Shown: positions 35,958 through 46,700 of the stretch, piece by piece
Position numbering within the stretch: the first letter of the stretch is position 1
Layout of the letters: the number at the start of each line of letters is the position of its first letter
Assembly (NCBI RefSeq): GCF_024679245.1
Contig: NC_090177.1
Coordinates: forward strand, 1 to 64,000
Source: Pseudorasbora parva
Lineage: Eukaryota; Chordata; Actinopteri; Cypriniformes; Gobionidae
Reading direction: 5' to 3'
Length of the DNA: 64,000 nt
Program-made: the position numbers and the translations under genes
Notes under the pieces: generated by a model
The model's input: the letters and a program-made list of their open reading frames with translations, nothing else
The model's database searches: none
What the model was told of the DNA's origin: nothing

Positions 35958-36431
35958 TTAAAATGATTAGGACTCTTATGATAGCATGACACGTCAATAC
36001 TGCAGTGTCCAGAGTCCGACTGCAGCCCGTGTTTCTTTTCTTTTTCTCCCGCCCTATTGCAGACTGTTGCAGCCATAAAAACAGCTCAGCATTGTTTTTA
36101 ATGTCAGAGTACTGATATTAAGTTTCGTTTCTTTATTAAGTCAATTTAGAAAAAAAAAGTTTAGAGCAATTTTGGTTTGTTAAATTAAAGTTTTTGTTTT
36201 TTAAAGTGACCAAGCGTCCAGCAGCCAACAGTGAGTTCACCTCATCTTTGATCAGTTTAGTCTCTCAAATCAACACTTGACTCGTCTTGCCTATAATAAA
36301 ATCAATAGATATAAAACACTTCAAGAGCCTACTGGCCTACACGCGAAGTCAGTGGTGCACGCGGGGAAATTAGAAGAGTTCGGAGTTAATTGGATCTTTT
36401 GGTACAAGTTAAAGGCAAGTTGGTGGCAAAG
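35958..36431. other. Region upstream of LINE, no gene
   Basis: AT-rich sequence that includes the 5' untranslated region of the LINE, whose exact left end I cannot place. The frame starting at 36277 is short and without motif. The long LINE frame extends upstream to 36390, but its first ATG is at 36432. Confidence 0.45.
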
Positions 36432-39400
36432 ATGGCTGCAGGTGGGAGAGGGGCTGTCACAGTGCTCCTGGTCTATTGTTTGTTCATAAAGATTTTAAAG
36501 CCTATTCATGTTGATCCAGTTCAGATATATGGACACATATTTCCTCTACTTCATTTAAATGACAATCCGTCAAAATATGAAGATCTGGGATACAAACAGA
36601 CAAACAACGAATTGGCAAAAGCAAGTACCAGCTATGGAACCTACACACTGGCCGTGACCTTGGTCTACCCACTACTTTATAGTAGGATGAATAAATCAAC
36701 AACATCGACTCAATCATCGCTGACAACTGGACTTATTGTCGCCATATCTTTGATGCTATCCGGAGATATCCACCCGTGCCCAGGCCCGCACCACTTCAAG
36801 ACATCAGGAGAGGCTAATTCACGCGCAGAGGATAAACATACTACTCATACCTTGCAGTTGGCTGTGGCCGCGCTGTCTGCCCGCGGAGGCGGGAGCGATG
36901 GTGTGGATGGCGCGGTGCCGGGGTGGTCTGTCGGGGCGCAGCGCGAGGTGGCTCTGGGTCCGAGGGTGAGAGTCGGTGCGTCGGAGGTGAGCTTCAGTGG
37001 TGAGTCCGCGGGACAACAGCGTGGTGCAGCCTTGGCCTCGCTTGGGAGTGGGAAGCATGGTACGGATGCACAACAACAACAAACTTTCCTTAATGGCCGC
37101 TCCGCTACCATGGTAACGACCGTAAACAGGAAGCGACTCAATCCAGGGGTAGCCAAACATCGGAAATGGGCTTTCTTTCAAACTGTCAATCACTCAAAAA
37201 TAGTTTGGGACCCTAAAGCAAAACCCAAAGGTCTGTTGGGTGGGCATTTAAATATAAGAAGCATCATGTCAAAAACAGAAGACGTTAATCACCTGCTACT
37301 TAACTCAAATTTGGATTATCTCTGTCTATCTGAGACTTGGCTCTATAACAATGCTCCCTCTGCAGCACTTAACATCCCTGGCTATAATATGTTCAGGAGA
37401 GACAGAGAAGGAGTAAAGGGTGGAGGTGTCATGATATATATAAAAAATGATATTCAGTGTCAGGAAATTCAATGGTTGAATGATCATGAACTGGAATGCT
37501 TGGGCTTAAAAATTATACTATCACCGCAAATGTCTTTTACAATCATTGTGGTATATTGCTCCCCCTCTTCAGATGCCATTTTTTATGAAAACTTTGAAAA
37601 TTTAATGAAAGAATGTAACTTAAATAAATAGATCATTATTTTGGGGGATATCAACATAAACTGGGAGGACACATCATGTAGAAAAAGGCTTAAACAAATA
37701 ACGGACAAATTTGATCTAGTCCAAATGATCAAAGGGCCCACAAGAATCACCCCATCAAGCAGCACCCAGATTGACTTGGCATTTACCAACCGACCTGAGA
37801 GAATATCCAAATCATATAATTTGTTAGCTGGTCTTTCTGATCACAATTTGATTCTTGTGGCCAGGAAGCTCTCAAAAAAGAGATTTGATTATTCGATCAG
37901 AGAGCGTGAGTTTGTTGGAATCCCAAAAAATCGCCAGGAAGCATTTAATAGTGCTGTCCAGCAGATTGACTGGGATCACATATTGCTGGGAACAAGTTGT
38001 GAAATGGACTGTGAATCTTTTGTGGAGACAATTGAAATAACAATTAAGTATTTTAGCTGTAAACTTAAACACAAACACAATAAAAATATACTTCCCTGGA
38101 TGAACTCGGACATACTCAAACTAATGAAAGAGAGGGATCGTGCGTTAAAAAATGCAATTAAAACTAACTCAGCAATTGCCAAAAATGTATTTACAACATT
38201 GAGGAATAAGACTGTTAAAGCTATACGCAAGGCCAAAGCAGATTTCTTTTTGATTATAATAGAAAATGCAAAAAGGGATTCTAAAACAATTTGGAATCAA
38301 ATGAAAAAACTTACAGGACGGGACACAAAAAGGAAACAACTTTTAGAAATTAATATAAATGGACAGATTACAAATAATACAAACAAAGTGGCAGATGTCT
38401 TCAATAATTTTTTTGTTGAATCTGTATCCGCTATTGCACAAAGCTTACCATCTAATAATCTAAATATCTGTCCAATAAATAATTTACAGTCAATTTTCAA
38501 CCTGAGTATAGTCACAGAATCTGACGTCTTACAGACAATAAAAACACTAAAAGCTTCCAGAACTAAAGACATATTTGGCATAGATATGTGCATGCTGAAA
38601 GATCTCAGTTCCACATTATTAACACCATTAACCAAAATTGTCAATCTCTCCTTTACTGAGGTAGTATTTCCAAGTATGTGGAAAAAGCTGCTGTTATTCC
38701 AATTCTCAAAAATGGGGATCCATTATTAGTGGACAATTATAGACCTATCAGCATCATACCTACAGTGTCAAAAGTTGCAGAGAAACTAATTTCCCAACAA
38801 ATAATAACCCATTTAAATACCACTATATTTTCTCTTCATTCAATGCAGTTTGGTTTCAGAAGTCAGCACTCCACAGAAACTGCTAATTGTTTTTTCATAG
38901 AAAATATTAAACATCTACTGGATAAAGGTGGCGTGGTTGGAGCTGTGTTTCTCGATCTTAAAAAAGCTTTTGACACTGTAAATCATAAAATATTATTAAA
39001 CAAATTAAGCAAATTAAATTTTTCATCAGATGCAATAAAATGGATAGAATCATATCTATCGAATCGCTCTCAGTCAGTCAGGATCAGTGATTACCACTCA
39101 CCGCCCCTCGCTGTGTCCACGGGGATTCCTCAAGGATCTATTTTAGGACCACTGTTATTTTCTCTATATATAAACGACCTTCCTTCTGTTTGTCTGGATG
39201 TTTACTTACAGATGTACGCAGATGACACAGTCATCTATACCCATGGTAAGAACATAAAACAAGTTGCTGAAAAACTTACACAGTCTATGGCCCATGTCTC
39301 TGAATGGCTAAATCAATCGTGCTTCAAACTGAATGTAAATAAAACCGTTTCAATGTTTTTTTCTAAATCTAATATTGCAAATAATCAGGCAGATATTTAT

Positions 39401-40055
39401 GTGACAGGGGAAAAAATAAAAGTTGGGTCAGAATTCAAATACTTAGGCATCATAATAGACTCTAAATTAACTTTTAAATCACAGATAAAAAAAGGTCTGC
39501 AATCGAGTCAAATTCAATATTGCAAATTTCCGGTTCATAAGATCACACTTGTCACTTCAGGCAGCTAAAATGTTTATGTACAGTATGGTTTTGTCTCACA
39601 TCACTTACTGTCTGACAAACTGGTCACAGGCAAATAAAACAACACTCAAATCATTAGAGTCACTTTATAAACAGACAGTCAAAATTATGGATAAAAAACC
39701 TTTAAGATGTCATCATTGTGACATTTTACATAAACATAAGCTTTTCAGTTGGGAAAATGTCATTAAGAATTCAAACCTCTGTCTGTTTTACAAAATCATT
39801 CATGGTCTGTCATCTCCTCCACTTAGTCAGTTTGTGAACATTAGAAACACCACACAGAGAGTAACACGAGGGCCGGCCCGAGGAGACGGTGTTGTTCCTC
39901 TGAGGAAAAGCACATTTAGTCAGAGTGCCTTTTCGGTCAGAGCAGCTCAGGAGTGGAACTCAGTCCCTCAGAACATCAGAGAACTCGGCACATACACTCT
40001 GTTCAAAAATCATTTAAAAAACTGGCTCATAGCAAATCAGACATGTCAGCATTAA
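36432..40055 (+). pseudogene. LINE polyprotein: endonuclease and reverse transcriptase, broken
   Basis: Start chosen at ATG 36432, which has a good Kozak context (AAGATGG). Order: hydrophobic N-terminal region with a 2A-like SGDIHPCPGP (36759-36788); a Gly/Ser/Ala-rich linker; an APE-type endonuclease with GGHLNIRS, SETWL, GGGVMIYIKN, GDININW and SDHNL (about 37220-37850); reverse transcriptase with NYRPISIIP, FGFRSQHSTETA, FLDLKKAFDTVNH, GIPQGSILGPLLF and YADD (39215-39226); and a C-terminal region ending near 40055. Breaks: an in-frame TAG at 37629-37631 inside the endonuclease, a one-base frame change in the A-run near 38681-38686 just before the RT, and another at the A-run near 39486-39492 after the RT. 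Total span is about 1200 codons, normal for L2/CR1 ORF2. The catalytic Asp residues of RT and the endonuclease SDH are present, so the copy is young. Both frame changes lie in homopolymers and could be sequencing errors. Confidence 0.85.
36759..36788 (+). other. Degenerate 2A-like peptide site in LINE
   Basis: SGDIHPCPGP resembles the ribosome-skipping 2A consensus D-(V/I)-E-x-N-P-G-P reported near the N terminus of several APE-type LINEs. Here His replaces Glu and Cys replaces the critical Asn, so skipping is probably lost or never existed. Confidence 0.45.
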
Positions 40056-40420
40056 TAAGTTTATGTGTCTTCCCTCAACACAACCTGCTGCCATTTCATC
40101 ATGTCTCTGCTGTGTAAATGTGTATAATATTAATTCTTTTCTTCTTCTTTTTTTTTTTTTTTTTTTCAACATGATTTCTGTTTATAGTAAATTTGTATAT
40201 TGTATTTAGCAACAGGTTTTAAAGAGTTAAATCTGTTTTACTGCTGTTTATATTTGTATTGTTTTCTGTAATCTTTTTATTGTGTTTTAGGTAGACAATT
40301 TTAAGATCTGTCCAGGGACAACGGATGAAAAATAGCCTTTTGGCTAATTCTGGTGCATTTACAGTAATGTCGATTAATGTACACTGTCCCTGTCAAATAA
40401 ACAAATAAAATAAAATAAAT

Positions 40421-40642
40421 ATCTTGATGTTAGTTTAAATGTTTACTATCACCACCACAGTAAAAGGGCATTTCTGATCAGCTGAGGCAGACTCGCAACG
40501 GCGCTCGCAAACAAAACGGGCGATACAATCTACTAATAAACAAAATAAAAATAAAAACCAGGCAGGTTATCTTCTTACCTTACACCTCTCCACAAAATGA
40601 ATATAGATCCCATCTCTTTTGGTCAGAGTTCATGTGACGTGC
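40421..40642. other. Short spacer, nothing recognised
   Basis: Unique-looking sequence downstream of the LINE tail with no frame or structure of note. Confidence 0.4.
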
Positions 40643-41394
40643 GCCTAGTGTACTTCAGTGTACTTCACTATCTAGTGTACTTCAGAATACTTCAGTGTCT
40701 AGTTTACTTCACTATCTAGTGTGCAATATCTACTGTACTTTACTATCTAGTGTACTTTAATGTCTAGTGTACATTACTTTCAAGTGTACACCATCCAGTG
40801 TAGTCCTTCACTATCTAGTGTGCACCACCTAGTGTGCACCACCTAGTGTGTTTTGCCATCTTGCACCATCGGGTGTGCACTACCTAGTGTGCACCACCTA
40901 GTATGCTTTACTATTTAGTGTGAACCACCTAGTATGCTTCACTATTAAGTGTAAACCACCTAGTGTGCTTAGTCATTTAGTTTGAACCACCTAGTGTTCT
41001 TCACTATCTTGTACTTCACTTAGTGTGTACTACCTAGTGTGGACTACCTAGTGTACTTCACCTAGTGTGCAATACCTAGTGTGCACCACCTGGTGTGCAC
41101 TACATAGTATATTTCACCTAGTCTGCACTACCTAGTGTATTTTACCTAGTCTGCACTACCTAAGGTACTTTACCTAGTGTGCACTACCTAGGGTACTTCA
41201 CCTAGTGGACTTCATCTAGTGTAGACTACCTAGTGTACGCTACCTAGTGTGCACTACCTAGTGTACTTCATCTAGTGTACACTACCTAGTGTACTTCACC
41301 TAGTGTGCACTATCTAGGGTACTTCACTGAGTGTACATTACCTAGTGTACGCTACCTAGTGTATTTCATCTAGTGTAGACTACCTAGTGTGCAC
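40643..41394 (+). repeat. CTAG-rich minisatellite, about 11-25 bp units
   Basis: Degenerate tandem words such as CACCTAGTGTGCACTACCTA and CTAGTGTACTTCAC. CTAG recurs every 10-13 bp for about 750 bp, with GTGTAC/GTGCAC palindromes between. No coding potential. Confidence 0.85.
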
Positions 41395-41400
41395 TACCAA

Positions 41401-41634
41401 GTGACACTGAAGACTGGAGGAATGATACGCAAAATTCAGCTTTGCATCACAGAAATAAATTATAATTTAAAATATAATACATTGAAAATCAATTATTTTA
41501 AATTGTAATAATATATCAAAATATAGCTTTTTTCTGTATTTTTTATCAATTAAATGCAGGCTTGATGAGCAGAAGAAACTTCTTTCAAAAACATTACAAA
41601 TAGTAATGTGTCCAAAAGTTTGGCCTGCACTGTA
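41401..41634 (+). mobile_element. 3' half of a common cyprinid non-autonomous DNA element
   Basis: Begins GTGACACTGAAGACTGGAGG, continues ATTCAGCTTTGCATCACAG and AAATGCAGGCTTGATGAGCA, and ends AAAAGTTTGGCCTGCACTGT. I recognise this as the right half of a very abundant dispersed repeat of cyprinid genomes. The left half is absent; the fragment abuts the CTAG minisatellite directly. This is one of the better taxonomic clues in the window. Confidence 0.7.
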
Positions 41635-42052
41635 TATCCAGAAAGATAGTGAACCAGACATGTGTGTATGAGTCTGTATGTGTGAGTTAACAGAACAGAA
41701 TAGAGTAGAGATGGATAAGACAGATGGAATCAAATACAGCATTTTACATTACAGTATATGCCATGTGATACTGTAAACCGATTACTATGGTAGAGGCTGT
41801 CACATTACTGTAACCCACCCTTATAAAGGTCAGCTACAGTAGAATCAGTCATATGGCACTCTGAGAACATTTACTCTATTGGGAACAAACTCTGCTCTAT
41901 AGCCCAGAACCTCATGGCGGTAACATAACCTTATCACACCTTTTGATAACACACTGAATAGATACAATTACAAACATTATGGATACAATTGCATAAGTTA
42001 GGTAATGTACACACACAAGTACTGTATGAATGAGTCCATGAAATCACAGCTG
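41635..42052. other. No gene seen
   Basis: Unique-looking sequence between the element fragment and the G-rich minisatellite; nothing recognised on either strand. Confidence 0.4.
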
Positions 42053-42541
42053 TCAGGAGGGACGGACCAGGGGGGATGGGAGGGACAGTACAGGGAGGGA
42101 TGGGAGGGACAGACCATTTAGGGATGGGAGGGACGGACCAGGGAGGGATGGTAGGGACGGACCAGATTGGGATGGGAGGGTCGGACCAGGGAGGGACAGA
42201 AGGGGCAGACCAGGGAAGGATGGGAGGGACAGTCCAGGGAGGGACCAGGGAGAGACGGGAGGGAAAGACCAGGGAGAGACAGGAGGGGCAGTACAGGGAG
42301 GGATGGGAGGGACAGACAATTTAGGGATGGGAGGGACGGCCCAGGGAGGGATGGTAGGGACGGACCAGATTGGGATGGGAGGGTCAGACCAGGGAGGGAC
42401 GGGAGGGGCAGACAAGGGAGGGACATTAGGGACAGGCCAGGGAGGGACCAGGGAGAGACGGGAGGGAAGGAGGGACACACCAGGGAGGGACAGGCCAAGA
42501 ATGGACATTAGAGACAGGCCAGGGAGGGCCAGAAAGTTCAG
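42053..42541 (+). repeat. G-rich minisatellite (GGGAGGGAC family), array 1
   Basis: Units of GGGAGGGACAGACCAGGGA and GGGATGGGAGGGACGGACC with CCAGATT or CAATTTA variants. Closely spaced GGG runs on the plus strand give strong G-quadruplex potential. Frames in all phases (82-197 codons) are repeat translations. Confidence 0.9.
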
Positions 42542-42619
42542 GAGGCCGGGGTGGCCTGCAGAGATCATCCACCCTGTTATCAGTTTCATCAATTTCATAT
42601 ATCCAATGCAAATTGATAT

Positions 42620-43260
42620 TAAATGTGAAATATAATCTATAAACACTGTCTTCGGGCCGGTTATCTGGCAGCTCGAAATAAATGGGAAGTTGTATGTTGT
42701 GTTTTTGGCTCCCGTTCAGCTCTTGAAGGCTCTAGGGCCACCAGACTTACACTCCTGTCTATATCTCAACGCCCTCTATCAGAATCCATAGTTTCGAGAT
42801 CATCTGAGAAACTTAATTTTCTCACCCAAAAAATCAATAAGTGGTCCCTCCCTGGTCTGTCCCTGGCCTGTCCCTCCCGTCCCTCCCTGGCCTGTCCCTA
42901 ATAGGGGAAATTTTCATGTTTCTCTGATCTTCTCCAAACTTTGGAATCAGATAGGGGGCACTGAGACATAGACAGGAGCGCAGGTCTGGTGGCCCTAGAG
43001 CCTTCCAGAGCTAAACGGGAGCCCAAATAACAAAAACGTACCAGCTCTCATTAACGTAGTGGCCCCAAAATAACGGGTCCATGAGAACTGCCTTTTCTAT
43101 GCAAATTATGCGCTTTAATCACCTGAAACTTAGATGGATGTGTTTGTTCGGTTTAGTGTGCCCAGTAGAGTAGAGGTTTTTCATCCATAAAATTTTTTAT
43201 TAAATATAAAATATCATCTATAAACACTGCGTCCTGGAATCAGTTATATGGCGGCCACTA
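42620..43260. repeat. Foldback structure: inverted repeat with minisatellite loop
   Basis: Left arm 42701-42821 and right arm 42907-43037 are imperfect inverted copies (shared GGCTCCCGTT, GGCTCTAGGGCCACCAGAC, CTCCTGTCTAT, GAGAAAC). The loop (42841-42902) is the same minisatellite in reverse orientation (CCCTCCCTGG). Outside the arms, ATCTATAAACACTG recurs in direct orientation at about 42628 and 43219. This could be a foldback transposon or the product of a hairpin-mediated rearrangement. Confidence 0.65.
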
Positions 43261-43426
43261 CATGTTACATTCAGGGTAATGATGTGAGGACTCAAGTTTA
43301 GAAAGAGTATATTTATTAATAAAATAAACAAGCACAAAAACAATAACCCACAGAGGGGAAATACACAATCAGATATAACAAAACACAACTCAAACATACC
43401 AAAAATGAATCACAAGAAAACGGTAG

Positions 43427-43727
43427 AGAAAGACCAGGGAGGGACGGGAGGGGCAGACCCGGGAGAGATGGGAGGGACAGTAAAGGGAGAGATGGGAGGG
43501 ACTTACCAGGGGGGGATGGGAGGGACAGACCAGTGAGGGACATTAGGGACAGGCCAAGGAGGGACGGGAGGGACAGACCAGTGAGGGACATTAGGGACAG
43601 GCCAAGGAGGGACGGGAGGGACAGGAGGGACCAAGGAGAGACGGGAGGGAAGGAGGGACAGACCAGGGAGATACAGGGAGGGGCAGTACAGGGAGGGATG
43701 GGAGGGACAGACAATTTAGGGATGGGA
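43427..43727 (+). repeat. G-rich minisatellite, array 2
   Basis: Same GGGAGGGACAGACCAG family and same orientation as array 1, about 890 bp downstream, leading directly into the GT-rich minisatellite at GGGAGGTGTGTGTG. Confidence 0.9.
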
Positions 43728-46700
43728 GGTGTGTGTGTGTGTAGTGTTCACTTCAGCTTCTGCTTTAAAACACGCAGTGGTGTGTGTGTGTGGTGTTCAC
43801 TTCAGCTTCTGCTTTAAAACACGCAGTGGTGTGTGTGTGGTGTTCACTTCAGCTTCTGCTTTAAAACACGCAGTGGTGTGTGTGTGTAGTGTTCACTTCA
43901 GCTTCTGCTTTAATAGACGCAGTGGTGTGTGTGTGTAGTGTTGACTTCAGCTTCTGCTTTAAAACACGCCGTGGTGTGTGTGTTGTGTTCACTTCAGCTT
44001 CTGCTTTAAAACACGCAGTGGTGTGTGTGTGTAGTGTTCACTTCAGCTTCTGCTTTAAAACACGCGCTGGTGTGTGTGTGTAGTGTTGACTTCAGCTTCT
44101 GCTTTAAAACACGCCGTGGTGTGTGTGTTGTGTTCACTTCAGCTTCTGCTTTAAAACACGCAGTGGTGTGTGTGTAGTGTTCACTTCAGCTTCTGCTTTA
44201 AAACACGCGCTGATGTGTGTGTGTGTGTGTAGTGTTCACTTCAGCTTCTGCTTTAAAACACGCAGTGGTGTGTGTGTGTAGTGTTCACTTCAGCTTCTGC
44301 TTTAAAACACGCAGTGGTGTGTGTGTGGTGTTCACTTCAGCTTCTGCTTTAAAACACGCAGTGGTGTGTGTGTGTAGTGTTCACTTCAGCTTCTGCTTTA
44401 AAACACGCAGTGGTGTGTGTGTGTGGTGTTCACTTCAGCTTCTGCTTTAAAACACGCAGTGGTGTGTGTGTGGTGTTCACTTCAGCTTCTGCTTTAAAAC
44501 ACGCAGTGGTGTGTGTGTGTAGTGTTCACTTCAGCTTCTGCTTTAATAGACGCAGTGGTGTGTGTGTGTAGTGTTGACTTCAGCTTCTGCTTTAAAACAC
44601 GCCGTGGTGTGTGTGTTGTGTTCACTTCAGCTTCTGCTTTAAAACACGCAGTGGTGTGTGTGTGTAGTGTTCACTTCAGCTTCTGCTTTAAAACACGCGC
44701 TGGTGTGTGTGTGTAGTGTTGACTTCAGCTTCTGCTTTAAAACACGCCGTGGTGTGTGTGTTGTGTTCACTTCAGCTTCTGCTTTAAAACACGCAGTGGT
44801 GTGTGTGTAGTGTTCACTTCAGCTTCTGCTTTAAAACACGCGCTGATGTGTGTGTGTGTGTGTAGTGTTCACTTCAGCTTCTGCTTTAAAACACGCAGTG
44901 GTGTGTGTGTGTAGTGTTCACTTCAGCTTCTGCTTTAAAACACGCAGTGGTGTGTGTGTGGTGTTCACTTCAGCTTCTGCTTTAAAACACGCAGTGGTGT
45001 GTGTGTGTAGTGTTCACTTCAGCTTCTGCTTTAAAACACGCGCTGGTGTGTGTGTGTAGTGTTCACTTCAGCTTCTGCTTTAAAACACGCAGTGGTGTGT
45101 GTGTGTGTAGTGTTCACTTCAGCTTCTGCTTTAATACATGCAGTGGTGTGTGTGTGTAGTGTTCACTTCAGCTTCTGCTTTAATACACGCAGTGGTGTGT
45201 GTGTGTAGTGTTCACTTCAGCTTCTGCTTTAATACATGCAGTGGTGTGTGTGTGTGTGTGTGTTGTGTTCACTTCAGCTTCTGCTTTAATACATTCAGTG
45301 GTGTGTGTGTGTGTGTGTGTGCAGTGTTCACTTCAGCTTCTGCTTTAATACATGCAGTGGTGTGTGTGTGTGTGTTGTGTTCACTTCAGCTTCTGCTTTA
45401 AAACACGCAGTGGTGTGTGTGTGTAGTGTTCACTTCAGCTTCTGTTTTAAAACACGCGCTGGTGTGTGTGTGTAGTGTTCACTTCAGCTTCTGCTTTAAA
45501 ACACGCAGTGGTGTGTGTGTGTAGTGTTCACTTTAGCTTCTGCTTTAAAACACGCAGTGGTGTGTGTGTGTAGTGTTCACTTCAGCTTCTGCTTTAATAC
45601 ATGCAGTGGTGTGTGTGTGTGTGTGTGTTGTGTTCACTTCAGCTTCTGCTTTAATACATTCAGTGGTGTGTGTGTGTGTGTGTGTGCAGTGTTCACTTCA
45701 GCTTCTGCTTTAATACATGCAGTGGTGTGTGTGTGTGTGTTGTGTTCACTTCAGCTTCTGCTTTAAAACACGCAGTGGTGTGTGTGTGTAGTGTTCACTT
45801 CAGCTTCTGTTTTAAAACACGCGCTGGTGTGTGTGTGTAGTGTTCACTTCAGCTTCTGCTTTAAAACACGCAGTGGTGTGTGTGTGTAGTGTTCACTTCA
45901 GCTTCTGCTTTAATACACGCAGTGGTGTGTGTGTGTAGTGTTCACTTCAGCTTCTGCTTTAAAACACGCAGTGGTGTGTGTGTGTGGTGTTCACGTCAGC
46001 TTCTGCTTTAAAACACGCAGTGGTGTGTGTGTGTAGTGTTCACGTCAGCTTCTGCTTTAAAACACGCAGTGGTGTGTGTGTGTAGTGTTCACTTCAGCTT
46101 CTGCTTTAAAACACGCAGTGGTGTGTGTGTGGTGTTCACTTCAGCTTCTGCTTTAAAACACGCGCTGGTGTGTGTGTGTAGTGTTCACTTCAGCTTCTGC
46201 TTTAATACACGCAGTGGTGTGTGTGTAGTGTTCACTTCAGCTTCTGCTTTAAAACACGCAGTTGTGTGTGTGTGTAGTGTTCACTTCAGCTTCTGCTTTA
46301 AAACACGCGGTGGTGTGTGTGTGTAGTGTTCACTTCAGCTTCTGCTTTAAAACACGCAGTGGTGTGTGTGTGTAGTGTTCACTTCAGCTTCTGCTTTAAA
46401 ACACGCAGTGGTGTGTGTGTGTAGTGTTCACTTCAGCTTCTGCTTTAAAACACGCAGTGGTGTGTGTGTGTAGTGTTCACTTCAGCTTCTGCTTTAAAAC
46501 ACGCAGTGGTGTGTGTGTGTGGTGTTCACTTCAGCTTCTGCTTTAAAACACGCGCTGGTGTGTGTGTGTAGTGTTTACTTCAGCTTCTGCTTTAAAACAC
46601 GCAGTGGTGTGTGTGTGTAGTGTTCACTTCAGCTTCTGCTTTAAAACACGCAGTGGTGTGTGTGTGTAGTGTTCACTTCAGCTTCTGCTTTAAAACACGC

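Larger units (their letters stand above)
36330..40420 (+). mobile_element. L2/CR1-like non-LTR retrotransposon (LINE)
   Basis: Roughly 4 kb element with one long coding region (see 36432-40055), a 3' untranslated region holding a pyrimidine/T run (about 40139-40166), a TAGCC-TTTT-GGCTA stem-loop (about 40335-40348) and a short AAATAAAATAAAAT tail. A 3' hairpin and short microsatellite-like tail in place of long poly(A), together with the C-terminal sequence, favour the L2/CR1 group. The left boundary is approximate and no target duplication was identified. Confidence 0.8.

Noticed and set aside
42053..42646. 197-codon minus-strand Pro/Leu/Ser-rich frame
   Set aside because: Translation of the G-rich minisatellite; several overlapping frames are equally open.
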